Positions 16,959-24,924 of a stretch of 38,790 nt of DNA are shown here, in pieces. Made by a program: the position numbers and the translations under genes. Below the pieces are notes generated by a model, which had not been told where the DNA came from, did not search any database, and saw nothing but the letters and a program-made list of their open reading frames with translations. Every line of letters begins with the position of its first letter. The first letter of the stretch is position 1. Source of the stretch: Chloroflexota bacterium (GTDB taxonomy: Bacteria; Chloroflexota; Chloroflexia; QHBQ01); NCBI GenBank assembly GCA_025355955.1, contig JANXYP010000387.1, positions 1 through 38,790 of the forward strand. Direction: 5' to 3'.

Positions 16959-16972
16959 ACCTAAACTGTGTG

Positions 16973-17002
16973 GCGGGGTAAGGCAGTAATGTCTTACCTC
17001 GC
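16973..17002 (+). terminator. hairpin after the annealing-protein gene
   Basis: GCGGGGTAAG and CTTACCTCGC form a 10-pair stem (one G-T pair) with a 10-base loop. No T run follows, so it may be a weak or factor-assisted terminator. Confidence 0.4.
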
Positions 17003-17004
17003 TG

Positions 17005-17013
17005 TGCTATAAT
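17005..17013 (+). promoter_or_regulatory. extended -10 promoter of the DUF4145 gene
   Basis: TGC-TATAAT at 17005-17013 with no convincing -35. The predicted leader is about 50 bases. Confidence 0.5.
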
Positions 17014-17070
17014 ATCTCCATTCGGAGCCTGACTTGATGAGCTACGTATTAGTCTGGAAGGAGTACCTTG

Positions 17071-17706
17071 ATGGAGAGCAAGGAAATTAGGCAGTGCCGA
17101 CACTGTGGCAATCGCGTAGTTTTCGTACAGCGTGACAGCTACTATCAGTATAGGCAAGGATTGCCTAACGACGGGGAATCACACAGACAGTGGCTTATAC
17201 TAGAGTGTCCAGTTTGCGCTGAACTCACCCTTGAACAGATATACTACGTGCTTGATGATGTTGCTGTTCAATCCGAATATCGCAATTTTGAAATCAGCAC
17301 GCAGGTACTCTACCCGCCGATGCGCGTGGCTAATCTGCCCGAAGCGATCGAAAAGGCATATAGGGCGGCATTGAAGGTTCGCCATGTAGAGCCAAATGCT
17401 TGTGCCGTGTTGGTGGGAAGAACGTTGGAGACTGTATGCCGACATGAAAAGGCGGTGGGCAATACCCTGGCCGATAAGCTCACTACTCTTGCCAACTCAG
17501 GCCGCATTCCCCAGACTCTTGCCCAGATGGCGCAACAATTGAGGCTAATCCGCAACCTTGCTGCCCACGTCGCCGAAGATGAGGTTACTGAGCAGGATGT
17601 CCCTATCATCATTGACTTTTTGGAAGCCATACTTGAATACTTGTACTACGCGCCTTCCAAGATAGCAGCACTTCAAGCAAGGCTTAAAAAGGCTCCTCGA
17701 GCCTAA
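17071..17706 (+). CDS. DUF4145 domain protein with zinc ribbon
   Basis: 211 aa. The N-terminus has two CxxC pairs (Cys9/Cys12 and Cys46/Cys49) that should bind one zinc. The C-terminal half (about 75-200) is the helical DUF4145 fold, with PEAIEKAYRAALKVRH, LVGRTLETVCRHE, LADKLTTLANSGRIP and the motif RLIRNLAAHVAEDEVTEQD. DUF4145 is common as an accessory or fused domain in restriction and other defence systems, but also occurs alone as here, and no nuclease or helicase partner is nearby. Its function is unknown. The ATG follows GGAAGGAG at suitable spacing; the TTG just before it is less likely. The downstream HTH gene begins 80 bases later and may be cotranscribed. Confidence 0.8.
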   Translation: MESKEIRQCRHCGNRVVFVQRDSYYQYRQGLPNDGESHRQWLILECPVCAELTLEQIYYVLDDVAVQSEYRNFEISTQVLYPPMRVANLPEAIEKAYRAALKVRHVEPNACAVLVGRTLETVCRHEKAVGNTLADKLTTLANSGRIPQTLAQMAQQLRLIRNLAAHVAEDEVTEQDVPIIIDFLEAILEYLYYAPSKIAALQARLKKAPRA

Positions 17707-17785
17707 ACCTAGTTGGGTGAGCGTTTCAATCAGGTCGAGCTTGCAGAATTGCCTGACCGTTCGCCCCATGAAAAGGACAACCCCC

Positions 17786-18085
17786 ATGGCCCGTCGCACC
17801 CGCAGTACCCCCGACCAGGAGCAACTGTTTGCCGCGCTGGAGCAGCACGCACCCAAAGCGGCCAAAGTTGCCAAAGAGAAGGCGAAGCAGCAGCAGAGCG
17901 CGGAGAACAAGACCTACACCCTGAAGGAAGCCGCCAGCCTGCTGCAGATCAGCGAAGGCGTGCTACGCCTAACCATCCGCTGCGGCAAGATCGCCGCCAC
18001 CCGCCGTGGGCGCGGCCTGGTGGTGCGCCGCACCGACCTGATGCCCTTCATTGACCCTCTCTACGATACCAAAAGGGCGGCTTAG
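17786..18085 (+). CDS. small helix-turn-helix (excisionase/MerR-like) DNA-binding protein
   Basis: 99 aa. After a basic, Lys/Gln-rich N-terminal helix (about 1-40) comes a single winged HTH of the HTH_17/excisionase type (about 43-90), with YTLKEAASLLQISEGVLRLT, then the wing GRGLVVRRTDLMPFID. Such proteins bend or mark DNA, as recombination directionality factors or small regulators. No integrase or attachment site is in the window, so a regulatory or nucleoid role is as likely as excision. The ATG at 17786 follows AAAAGGA at eight bases; upstream in-frame starts at 17717 and 17768 lack ribosome sites. Confidence 0.75.
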   Translation: MARRTRSTPDQEQLFAALEQHAPKAAKVAKEKAKQQQSAENKTYTLKEAASLLQISEGVLRLTIRCGKIAATRRGRGLVVRRTDLMPFIDPLYDTKRAA

Positions 18086-18094
18086 TTAGCTAAG

Positions 18095-18175
18095 TTCTTG
18101 AAAAAACGCTTAGAAAAGTGCTATAATTTAGACGCTTGCTAGAGCAGGGAGAGATAGATAACGCTTTTTCAAGAA
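18095..18175. promoter_or_regulatory. promoter with flanking inverted repeat, DUF1801 gene
   Basis: TTGAAA (18098-18103), 18-base spacer and TGC-TATAAT (TATAAT at 18122-18127). The promoter lies between two 16-base arms, 18095-18110 (TTCTTGAAAAAACGCT) and 18160-18175, whose reverse complement matches the first in 14 of 16 positions. The left arm covers the -35 and the right arm ends just before the ribosome site. The arrangement suggests a two-site operator or a leader hairpin. Confidence 0.65.
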
Positions 18176-18192
18176 AGTTTAAGGAGGTTTCT

Positions 18193-18603
18193 ATGAGCCA
18201 AAAGAAGGGACTCACGGACGAGGAACGAGGCGCGATGAAGGCGCGCATCAAAGAGCTGAAGACGGACGAAGCGGATGGAGAAAGCGCCGTACTCGCGAAG
18301 CTCGCCGAGATGGAGGAGCCGGATCGCGCCATGGGCGAACGGCTCCATGCTATCATCAAAGCCAATGCGCCAGCCCTCACACCGAAACTCTGGTACGGAA
18401 TGCCCGCATATGCCAAAGATGGCAAGATCGTCTGCTTCTTCCAAAACGCGCAGAAGTTCAAAACAAGGTACGCGACGCTTGGCTTCAACGACAAGGCGAA
18501 CCTTGATGAAGACGGTATGTGGCCGGTCGCCTACGCGCTGATGGAGTTGACCCCCGCCGCAGAGGCAAGGATCGCCGCGCTCGTGAAGAAAGCAGCGAGC
18601 TGA
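18193..18603 (+). CDS. DUF1801 (YdhG/Fra-like) domain protein
   Basis: 136 aa. The C-terminal two thirds match the DUF1801 family: [20 protein letters not shown], then [29 protein letters not shown] and an ending LVKKA. A Bacillus member of this family (FraP/YdhG) has been proposed as an iron chaperone; most members are uncharacterised. The first 45 residues are highly charged and helical. The start follows AAGGAGG at five bases. Codon use is closer to AAG/GCG-rich genes than to its neighbours, and together with its private promoter and an adjacent MITE-like element this could mean recent acquisition. Confidence 0.8.
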   Translation: MSQKKGLTDEERGAMKARIKELKTDEADGESAVLAKLAEMEEPDRAMGERLHAIIKANAPALTPKLWYGMPAYAKDGKIVCFFQNAQKFKTRYATLGFNDKANLDEDGMWPVAYALMELTPAAEARIAALVKKAAS

Positions 18604-18664
18604 TAGCACGCCGTCTAGGCGATAGACCGTTCAAGGACCCTGATGACAATCAATTATATGTTGG

Positions 18665-18765
18665 TATTACAGCCTTAAATAAAGCGGATGAGCCAGCGGA
18701 TAAGCAGATAAGCGGACACTTTACCCTTGCGTCAGCACACTATCCGCGCAACTGAGGCTGTAATA
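18665..18765. mobile_element. MITE-like element with TATTACAGCC ends (copy B)
   Basis: A 101-base stretch from TATTACAGCCTTA to TGAGGCTGTAATA. The ends match copy A at 7983-8106 (17 shared bases at the right end), but the interior is different and lacks the GGGGCG hairpin. Same ends with different cargo is typical of non-autonomous elements. Confidence 0.7.
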
Positions 18766-18782
18766 CTAAATGTCATAATCGG

Positions 18783-19130
18783 CTAAAGGTCAAGGGTAAC
18801 ACGCAACGCTGCGTCCACGAGTTGCATTTCCGGGCAGTGGCCGATTACCTTGTATATCTCTTGCTCCAGCACAGTAGACAGGTTATCGGTCATCACAACC
18901 GAGTCAAGAACCAAGCCCATCGCTCGCCCCGTTTTGCTACTTTGTCTAAACAAGACACGGGATGCACCCGTCCAATGCAGGTTAGAAGTTATTGCTACCA
19001 TCACTATCTGGGGAATGCTTGTTTGCAATCCGTCCGCCTGAACTACCAGAGCAGGTCTCTTTTTGTAGGTCCTACCGTCCGAGTTCGGATAATTGACCAG
19101 CACGACATCGCCACGGTTACATTTCGTCAT
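18783..19130 (-). CDS. MazF/PemK-type mRNA interferase toxin
   Basis: 115-aa growth-inhibiting endoribonuclease of the MazF/PemK fold. The N-terminal signature NRGDVVLVNYPNSDG is followed by KKRPALVVQAD and strand VMVAITSN, and the C-terminal part has LDSVVMTDNLSTV, all in the order expected of the family. The start codon lies inside the antitoxin gene (14-base overlap, different frame), so translation is coupled and the antitoxin is made first. An ATG seven codons upstream (19151) is possible but lies further inside the antitoxin gene. No terminator is evident before the MITE-like element that follows. Confidence 0.88.
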   Translation of the reverse strand: MTKCNRGDVVLVNYPNSDGRTYKKRPALVVQADGLQTSIPQIVMVAITSNLHWTGASRVLFRQSSKTGRAMGLVLDSVVMTDNLSTVLEQEIYKVIGHCPEMQLVDAALRVTLDL

Positions 19131-19386
19131 ATTCTTCCAGCCCCGGGCCATCCCAAACTAGCGCAAAGTTCCTAAGCCGGTAATGCGTATCCCGTGCTTG
19201 CTCCTTTGTCCAGCCGAGATCGCTGATCAGCAGCTCCTTCTTTGGCTTGTTTGTCGCACCAGCGGTATGTTCAGCGCCGTTGCCATTAGCCCAGTGATCA
19301 TTATTATGCAATAGCCGCTGCTGCCGCAATCGGCGGGTGCGACGCTGGTATACCAACCTCTTCTGTTCTAGAGTGTCCATCACCAT
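19117..19386 (-). CDS. antitoxin partner of the MazF-type toxin
   Basis: 89 aa, named by position: upstream of, and overlapping, the toxin gene. The N-terminus is strongly basic with helical Arg/Gln repeats (LVYQRRTRRLRQQRLL), perhaps DNA-binding. The middle is Asn/Gly-rich, and the C-terminus (LGWTKEQARDTHYRLRNFAL then an acidic end) is a candidate toxin-binding segment. It does not show a classical MazE/AbrB fold. The ATG at 19386 follows AGGAGG at eight bases; the longer open frame up to 19764 runs through the divergent promoter and is not coding. Confidence 0.75.
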   Translation of the reverse strand: MVMDTLEQKRLVYQRRTRRLRQQRLLHNNDHWANGNGAEHTAGATNKPKKELLISDLGWTKEQARDTHYRLRNFALVWDGPGLEEYDEM

Positions 19387-19410
19387 GGTATTCACCTCCT
19401 CGCTTTCATT

Positions 19411-19439
19411 ATTATACCATTGTGGCGCTAACTTGCCAA
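19411..19439 (-). promoter_or_regulatory. promoter of the toxin-antitoxin operon
   Basis: On the minus strand TTGGCA (19439-19434), 17-base spacer and TATAAT (19416-19411). Its -35 hexamer coincides with the -35 of the divergent promoter at 19433. Confidence 0.8.
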
Positions 19440-19461
19440 ATCCCACCCCTTGCGCTAAAAT
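19433..19461 (+). promoter_or_regulatory. promoter of the sugar nucleotidyltransferase fusion gene
   Basis: TTGCCA (19433-19438), 17-base spacer and TAAAAT (19456-19461). The predicted start near 19468 falls in the left arm of the inverted repeat at 19463. Confidence 0.65.
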
Positions 19462-19462
19462 G

Positions 19463-19499
19463 ATACCCAGAACCCACAGGAATGTGCGGCTCTGGGTAT
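19463..19499 (+). promoter_or_regulatory. inverted repeat at the transcription start (possible operator or leader hairpin)
   Basis: ATACCCAGA and TCTGGGTAT, nine bases each, separated by 19 bases, cover the expected start of the gene at 19540. They could be a repressor site or, with the following TCTTATT, a weak attenuator. Confidence 0.5.
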
Positions 19500-19539
19500 T
19501 CTTATTGCGGTTACAATGAGGAAAGAGGAGGGCAATGCG

Positions 19540-22038
19540 ATGAAAGCAGTGGTGATGGCAGGCGGCGAGGGGTCGCGCCTGCGCCCGCTCACTCTGGGCC
19601 GGCCCAAGCCGATGGTTTCGGTGGTAGACAAGCCGATGATTGAGCATATCATTGACCTGCTCAAGCGTTACGGCATAACTGACATGGTCTTTACCTTGCA
19701 GTACATGGCCGACTCGATCCAGAGCTACTTTGGTGACGGCTCCGCCTTTGGGGTCAACATTCAATACAGCATCGAGGAGTCCCCCCTCGGCACGGCGGGC
19801 AGCGTCAAGCAGGCCCAGGCGATGCTCGACGATACCTTCATCATCATCAGCGGCGACGCGCTCACCGACTTCAACCTAAAGTCAGCGCTGGACTTTCACA
19901 AGTCGCGCAAATCACTCGCCACCCTGGTGCTGAAGCGGGTGCCGAACCCGCTCGAATACGGCGTGATCATTACCGATGAGCACGGCGCGATCAAGCAGTT
20001 TTTGGAGAAGCCCTCGTGGAGCGAGGTGTTCAGCGATACGGTCAACACCGGCATCTATGTGATCGAGCCGAGCATTCTGGACTATTTCGAGGAGGGCAAG
20101 GTCTTCGACTTCAGCAAGGATCTGTTCCCTATGATGCTGGAAAAGAGTGACCCGCTCTACGGCTACGTTGCCGACGGCTATTGGTGTGACATAGGCAACC
20201 TGCCCGATTATCTGCGCTCCTGCGGCGACTACCTAAGCGGTCAGTGTGACCTGCCCATTAGTGGCACCGAGCTACGCCCCGGCCTGCGGGTGGAAGATGA
20301 TGTGGAAATCTCCCCCAGCGCTCATATCGAAGGGCCAGTCTATCTAGGTCGCGGGGTGAAGATCAAGAGTGGCGCGACGATTATCGGCCCCACCGTCATC
20401 CGCGACGATACCATTGTGGACACCCGCGCCACCATTGACCACAGCATCATCTGGCGCAACTGCTATATCGGCGAACGCGCCGAGTTGCGCGGCGCTATCC
20501 TGTCCCGCCAGTGCGTAGTGAAGGCACGAGCGATGCTGTTCGAGGGTACAGTCATCGGCGACGATACCCAGATTGACGAGGGCGCGGTGGTGCAGCCAGG
20601 GGTAAAGATCTGGCCCGGCAAGCACGTCGAGGCGGGCGCGACCGTCTCTACCAGCCTGGTATGGGGCAGTCAGGGGCGGCGCGTGCTGTTCGGTCGCTAT
20701 GGTGTAACTGGCCTGGTCAATGTGGATATCACCCCGGAGATGGCCGCCAAATTGGGCGCGGCCTACGGCGCAACGCTGGCGAAGGGTGCGACCGTAATGG
20801 TCAACCGCGACGCGCATTACACCCCCCGCATGATTAAGCGCGGCATCGTCAGCGGCCTGCCCTCAGCGGGCGTGAATGTCTCCGACCTGGGCAGCGTGCC
20901 AATGCCAGTGGCCCGCTATAATGTGCGGGCTACTGATGCGGCGGGCGGCATCCACGTGCAGTTGTCGCCGTTCGATAGCCGCATCGTGGACATCAAGTTC
21001 TTCGACCGTAACGGGCTGGATATTGACAAGAACACCGAGCGCAAAATCGAAGGGGTCTTCTTCCGCGAGGACTTCCGCCGCGCCTATCTCGAAGAGATTG
21101 GCCGCATCGAGTATGCCAGCAACGTGATTGGCCGCTACGCTACCGGCTACCTTGCCAATATCAATATCGAAGCGATCCAGAAGAACACCCACGACTTGCA
21201 CATCGTGGTCGACTACGCCAACACCAGCTCGGCCCAGGTGCTGCCCGACATCTTCAGCCGCCTCAACCTCGACGTGGTGGAGCTAAACGCGCATATTGAC
21301 GACAGCGCCACCACCAAGATGCAAGAGCAGTCCGCCGAGAGCATGGAACGCCTTAGCGCCATCACCAACGCGCTGCGCGCTGCGCTAGGCGCAAGGCTGG
21401 ATACTGGCGGTGAGCGGGTTTACTTCGTGGACGATCGGGGGCGGCAGGTTGATCGGATGAAGGCGCTTTGCGCGATTGTCGAGTTGCACCTACGTACCTA
21501 TGGCGGCGGCATTGTCGCGGTGCCAGTTACTGCGCCCAGTATCATCGAGCAGATCGCCAAAAAACATGGCGCGGAGGTGATCCGTACCCGCGCCAACAAC
21601 TTTGCGGTGATGACCACCGCGCTACGCAGCGGCGTAACTGTAGCAGGCGATGGCGCGGGCAGCTTCTTCTTCCCAGCTTTCCACCCCACCGCCGACGGTA
21701 TCTTCGCCATTACCAAGCTGCTGGAGATGCTGGCTTTGCAGAACACTAGCTTCAGCGAGGTGCTGGCTAACTTGCCGCCGTTTGCCATGGCGCGGGGCAA
21801 GGTGCAATGCCGCTGGGAGGATAAGGGGCGGGTAATGCGCCTGCTCAACGACCAGTACGGCAACGGCAAGGGCATTCGCCAGATTGACGGCATCAAGATT
21901 GAGCTGGGCCGCGAGTGGGCGCTGATCCTGCCCGACCCCGACAACCCCTACTTCCACATCTACGCCGAAGCCGACAGCGAGGATCACGCCCGCGCCCTGG
22001 TCGAGAAGTACACCGGCCTGGTCAATGGTTTGCAATAA
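19540..22038 (+). CDS. mannose-1-phosphate guanylyltransferase / phosphohexomutase-like fusion
   Basis: 832-aa sugar-nucleotide enzyme. Residues 1-230 are a nucleotidyltransferase with [19 protein letters not shown] and Lys/Asp motifs, predicted to make GDP-mannose or a related NDP-sugar. About 245-370 form left-handed beta-helix hexapeptide repeats ([19 protein letters not shown]). About 380-832 resemble phosphomannomutase/phosphoglucomutase domains I-IV. The mutase part lacks the catalytic TASHNP phosphoserine loop; the equivalent stretch reads [10 protein letters not shown]. It is therefore probably inactive as a mutase and regulatory or structural. This architecture is known from actinobacteria, cyanobacteria and Chloroflexota. 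The ATG at 19540 follows GAGGAGGG; the start at 19516 lacks one. The product would feed glycan or S-layer glycosylation, and an SLH protein gene follows. Confidence 0.85.
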   Translation: MKAVVMAGGEGSRLRPLTLGRPKPMVSVVDKPMIEHIIDLLKRYGITDMVFTLQYMADSIQSYFGDGSAFGVNIQYSIEESPLGTAGSVKQAQAMLDDTFIIISGDALTDFNLKSALDFHKSRKSLATLVLKRVPNPLEYGVIITDEHGAIKQFLEKPSWSEVFSDTVNTGIYVIEPSILDYFEEGKVFDFSKDLFPMMLEKSDPLYGYVADGYWCDIGNLPDYLRSCGDYLSGQCDLPISGTELRPGLRVEDDVEISPSAHIEGPVYLGRGVKIKSGATIIGPTVIRDDTIVDTRATIDHSIIWRNCYIGERAELRGAILSRQCVVKARAMLFEGTVIGDDTQIDEGAVVQPGVKIWPGKHVEAGATVSTSLVWGSQGRRVLFGRYGVTGLVNVDITPEMAAKLGAAYGATLAKGATVMVNRDAHYTPRMIKRGIVSGLPSAGVNVSDLGSVPMPVARYNVRATDAAGGIHVQLSPFDSRIVDIKFFDRNGLDIDKNTERKIEGVFFREDFRRAYLEEIGRIEYASNVIGRYATGYLANINIEAIQKNTHDLHIVVDYANTSSAQVLPDIFSRLNLDVVELNAHIDDSATTKMQEQSAESMERLSAITNALRAALGARLDTGGERVYFVDDRGRQVDRMKALCAIVELHLRTYGGGIVAVPVTAPSIIEQIAKKHGAEVIRTRANNFAVMTTALRSGVTVAGDGAGSFFFPAFHPTADGIFAITKLLEMLALQNTSFSEVLANLPPFAMARGKVQCRWEDKGRVMRLLNDQYGNGKGIRQIDGIKIELGREWALILPDPDNPYFHIYAEADSEDHARALVEKYTGLVNGLQ

Positions 22039-22047
22039 AGGCTGCTG

Positions 22048-22125
22048 CCATAGCGGCAGGGTGGACAACGGTTTGCCCCTACTGAACGGGCATTTCTGTA
22101 GGGGCGAACCGTTGTTCGCCCCCGG
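22048..22125. repeat. pair of dispersed hairpin repeats
   Basis: A degenerate copy (CAGGGTGGACAACGGTTTGCCCCTAC, about 22058-22082) and a perfect copy (GTAGGGGCGAACCGTTGTTC then GCCC, about 22098-22122) face each other between two genes. Confidence 0.7.
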
Positions 22126-22155
22126 TGTCCGCGTTCCACAATAAGGAGAGAGACT

Positions 22156-23631
22156 ATGCGTAAACTACTAACCCCCCTACTCGGCCTGGCAATGCTGCTT
22201 GCCACCATCTGGGCAGCCAGCGTGGTGGTGGCCGCCTCACAGCAAATCAGGGCCGGATTCGCCCCACTGACTCCGATAGTCGGCTACGACTTCGAGGATG
22301 GTACAGTGCAAGGTTGGCAGGTCAACACCAACACCCTGACTACCACCTTCGGCCTGACTAACACCACCAGCCAGCACTACAGCGGCACTCACTCTCTGCA
22401 GGCCAATATCCACGACACCACGGCCAACACCATCACCCTCTCGGCACTGGATGTGCCTAACGTCTCCACCGGCAACATTATCACTGCCCATGTGCAGTTG
22501 CGCTCCGGCAGCATCGTCCTAGCGGCTTACGGTGCGCTGGGGGCCATTGATGCCAACGGCAATCCCCACTTTGGCACGCCAGTCAGTTTGACCACCAACC
22601 AGTGGGCGACCATCACCATGGTGTTCACCAATGCAGTGCCGATGCCGCTACAAGAGTTGGGCGTGGGCGTGGGCGTGGGCCGCCTGCCGTTCGGCACCTT
22701 TGACGGCTCGTACTACGTTGACGATGTGGAATGGGACACGGTGGCGCTCACTACCCCCACACCGACTGCCCCACCTACCGCCACCAGCACTGCGTCGCCT
22801 ACAGGTACGCCGCTGCCGTCCACCAACACGCCGCTGCCGTCCACCAGCACGCCACTGCCCTTGACTGTTACCCCCCTACCCTTGACTGGCACACCGCTGC
22901 CTTTGACTGGCACACCGCTACCTGTGACGAATACGCCACTTGCTACCAATACCCCTGGCGGGCCGACCAACACGCCGATGGCAACTAGCACGCCCATGGT
23001 AACCAACACGCCTGCGCCCGCCACCAGCACGCCACCGCCCTCAGTAACACCCACTGACTGCGCTAACTCTTTCGTGGACATCACTGGCAATATCTTCTAC
23101 ACCGCCATCCACTACCTCAACTGTCGCGGGGTAGTCAACGGCACTGATGCCAGCCACTACTCACCCGCTGGCACCAGCACCCGTGGGCAATTTGCCAAAG
23201 TGGTCGTCCTCGGCTTCGGCACGCCTCTTTATACCCCAGCCACTCAGGACTTCGTGGATGTGCCGCCCAGCTACTTCGCCTATGTCTTTATCGAGAGCGG
23301 TTACCATGCCAGCATTCTCAGCGGCTTCGACCCTGGCACCTGCGCGGCGCACGGGCTGGGCAACCCCTGCTATCTACCCAATCTGCCAATAACCAGGGGG
23401 CAGCTTACCAAGCTGGTGGTCAACGCGGGTGGCTACACCCTCTATACCCCCAGCGGCGGGCAGGACTTCACCGACGTGCCGTCCAGCAACGTCTTCTACG
23501 CCAGCATCGAGACTGCCTACCACAACGGCATCATCAACGGCTACCCCAATCACACCTTCCTGCCCAACAACAACATCCGCCGCGACGAAATGGCCCAGAT
23601 TGTGTACGAGGGCATCGTCCACAAGCCTTAG
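22156..23631 (+). CDS. secreted S-layer-homology protein with carbohydrate-binding-like domain
   Basis: 491 aa, exported. An N-terminal signal (about 1-28, LLTPLLGLAMLLATIWAAS) is followed by a beta-sandwich resembling CBM4/9-type modules (about 40-195, YDFEDGTVQGWQV and SGTHSLQANI). Next is a Thr/Pro linker of TPLP and NTP repeats (about 198-295). Three SLH units (about 300-490) have the family pattern F.D(V/I)....FY..I......G...G and end NGYPNHTFLPNNNIRRDEMA. SLH domains bind secondary cell-wall polymers in Gram-positives or outer-layer polymers, so the protein is probably displayed on the surface. The start follows AAGGAGAGAG at good spacing. The Thr-rich linker is a likely glycosylation site, which would fit the upstream GDP-sugar enzyme. 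A heptad repeat begins six bases after the stop. Confidence 0.88.
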   Translation: MRKLLTPLLGLAMLLATIWAASVVVAASQQIRAGFAPLTPIVGYDFEDGTVQGWQVNTNTLTTTFGLTNTTSQHYSGTHSLQANIHDTTANTITLSALDVPNVSTGNIITAHVQLRSGSIVLAAYGALGAIDANGNPHFGTPVSLTTNQWATITMVFTNAVPMPLQELGVGVGVGRLPFGTFDGSYYVDDVEWDTVALTTPTPTAPPTATSTASPTGTPLPSTNTPLPSTSTPLPLTVTPLPLTGTPLPLTGTPLPVTNTPLATNTPGGPTNTPMATSTPMVTNTPAPATSTPPPSVTPTDCANSFVDITGNIFYTAIHYLNCRGVVNGTDASHYSPAGTSTRGQFAKVVVLGFGTPLYTPATQDFVDVPPSYFAYVFIESGYHASILSGFDPGTCAAHGLGNPCYLPNLPITRGQLTKLVVNAGGYTLYTPSGGQDFTDVPSSNVFYASIETAYHNGIINGYPNHTFLPNNNIRRDEMAQIVYEGIVHKP

Positions 23632-23636
23632 CTGCA

Positions 23637-23659
23637 GTGCTGAGTGCTGAGTGCTGAGT
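23637..23659. repeat. heptanucleotide repeat GTGCTGA x3
   Basis: Three perfect copies in a row (23637, 23644, 23651), starting six bases after the SLH stop codon. The same unit in another phase occurs upstream of smc. Confidence 0.85.
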
Positions 23660-23670
23660 TAAAACGGATG

Positions 23671-23840
23671 GGGCGCATCGGCAGCAGTCCGCCTGCGCTG
23701 ATTTGTAGGGGCGAACCGTTGTTCGCCCTGTCCTGATCGGGCGCATCGGCAGCAGTCCGCCTGCGCTGATTTGTAGGGGCGAACCGTTGTTCGCCCTGCC
23801 CTGATTGGGCGCATCGGCAGCAGTCCGCCTGCGCTGATTT
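23671..23840. repeat. 68-base tandem repeat, 2.5 units, each with a dispersed hairpin
   Basis: Units start with GGGCGCATCGGCAGCAGTCC at 23671, 23739 and 23807 (exact 68-base period); the third is cut short at about 23840. Each full unit contains GTAGGGGCGAACCGTTGTTC plus GCCCTG, so the hairpin has been amplified with its flank. Confidence 0.9.
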
Positions 23841-23863
23841 GAGCCTAATAGTGATGGCTCTCT

Positions 23864-24007
23864 GGGGGTCTGGGAGTGCAGCCCCCAGCTGCTGTCCGCC
23901 TACAATGCTGTGCGATTGCCGCACCTTTGCACTTACCGATACACAAAGACGCTGATTACGATGAGCATTATCACTTTTTCAGCAGCTGGGGATAACCCCA
24001 GACCCCC
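23864..24007. mobile_element. inverted-repeat element of 144 bases (GGGGGTCTGGG...CCCCAGCTGCTG ends)
   Basis: Left arm 23864-23894 and right arm 23980-24007 are reverse complements apart from a small central bulge in each arm. Each arm is itself partly palindromic. The 85 bases between have no gene. It is MITE-like, with no other copy in the window. Confidence 0.55.
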
Positions 24008-24122
24008 GCGCTGATGCCCAACTCTATTAACTTGAAGCGTTTGGACTGTGCTTGCCCTGTCAATTGCCGAATCTGGTGGCCAAAAATCATTAGGTGCGCC
24101 TATGTTTCGCCCAAAAGGACTC

Positions 24123-24151
24123 TTGCGCCACCTCGCAACATCGGGTACAAT
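24123..24151 (+). promoter_or_regulatory. promoter of hpt
   Basis: TTGCGC (24123-24128), 17-base spacer, TACAAT (24146-24151), giving a leader of about 26 bases. Confidence 0.75.
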
Positions 24152-24183
24152 ATTCGTCACCAACCCAATACCCTGGAGAGATT

Positions 24184-24738
24184 ATGCCACGCAATTTGCT
24201 TGACGATATTAAGGAAACGCTGATCAGCGCGGAGCAGATCCAGCAGCGCGTGCTGGAACTGGGTCAGCAGCTTAATGCCGATTACGCCGACTCAGAGCGC
24301 GAGATCATCTTCATCGGCGTGCTGAAGGGCGCGCTGATGTTCATGGTAGACCTCGCCCGCGCCGTCAACCTGCCGATCAGCATTGACTTCATGGCGGTGT
24401 CCAGCTACGGCGCATCTACTCAGAGCAGCGGCATTGTCCGCATCATCAAGGATCTCGATGCCAGCATTGAAGGCAAGGATGTGGTGGTGGTCGAAGACAT
24501 TGTGGACAGCGGCTTGACCCTCAGCTATATGCTCGACAATCTGCGTTCGCGTAACCCGGCCAGCCTGAAGGTCTGCGCCCTGCTCAACAAGAAAGATCGC
24601 CGCACCGTAGACACCCAACTCGATTACCTCGGCTTCGATGTCCCTGATGCCTTCGTGGTCGGCTACGGCCTCGACTACAACCAGCTATACCGCAACCTCC
24701 CTTTCATTGGCGTGCTTAAGCCGGAGCTATACCGATAA
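24184..24738 (+). CDS. hpt: hypoxanthine phosphoribosyltransferase
   Basis: 184-aa purine-salvage enzyme converting hypoxanthine or guanine plus PRPP to IMP or GMP in the cytoplasm. The PRPP loop VVVVEDIVDSGLT (about 100-112, with Glu104/Asp105) is exact, and the N-terminal GVLKGALMFMVDLARA, the flexible-loop region SSYGASTQSSG and the C-terminal DAFVVGYGLDYNQLYRNLP base-binding segment are all present and in order. Length is normal. The start ATG at 24184 follows GGAGAG; the upstream open frame reaches back through the promoter. Monocistronic. Confidence 0.95.
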   Translation: MPRNLLDDIKETLISAEQIQQRVLELGQQLNADYADSEREIIFIGVLKGALMFMVDLARAVNLPISIDFMAVSSYGASTQSSGIVRIIKDLDASIEGKDVVVVEDIVDSGLTLSYMLDNLRSRNPASLKVCALLNKKDRRTVDTQLDYLGFDVPDAFVVGYGLDYNQLYRNLPFIGVLKPELYR

Positions 24739-24924
24739 TCCCTAATCCTACTCTATCGCACCATTCGCCCGCGTTGTGCGTATTAGCGGTGTCACCACGC
24801 TACTATGGCAGGCGTTGGGGGCAGGTGCTAGCCCCACTCTCAGTTCGGCATCATCGGGAGCTAATATTACAGCATCCGTTGGCATATTGGTGCCAGATTG
24901 GTGTAGGGACGTATAGCATACGAG
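24739..24924. mobile_element. intergenic stretch with MITE-like left end (copy C)
   Basis: From 24865 (TATTACAGCATCCGTTGGCA) to about 24924 the sequence follows copy A (7983) for about 60 bases with roughly 80 percent identity, including paired changes in its small hairpin. It then breaks off at the tandem array without a right end. 24739-24860 shows nothing recognisable. Confidence 0.6.

Noticed and set aside
17071-18085. DUF4145 plus HTH genes as a defence or integrative module
   Set aside because: No nuclease, helicase, integrase or attachment site nearby; the pair alone does not support a system call.
19387-19764. Longer N-terminus for the antitoxin (open frame from 19764)
   Set aside because: Crosses both divergent promoters and overlaps the nucleotidyltransferase gene; the ATG at 19386 has AGGAGG.
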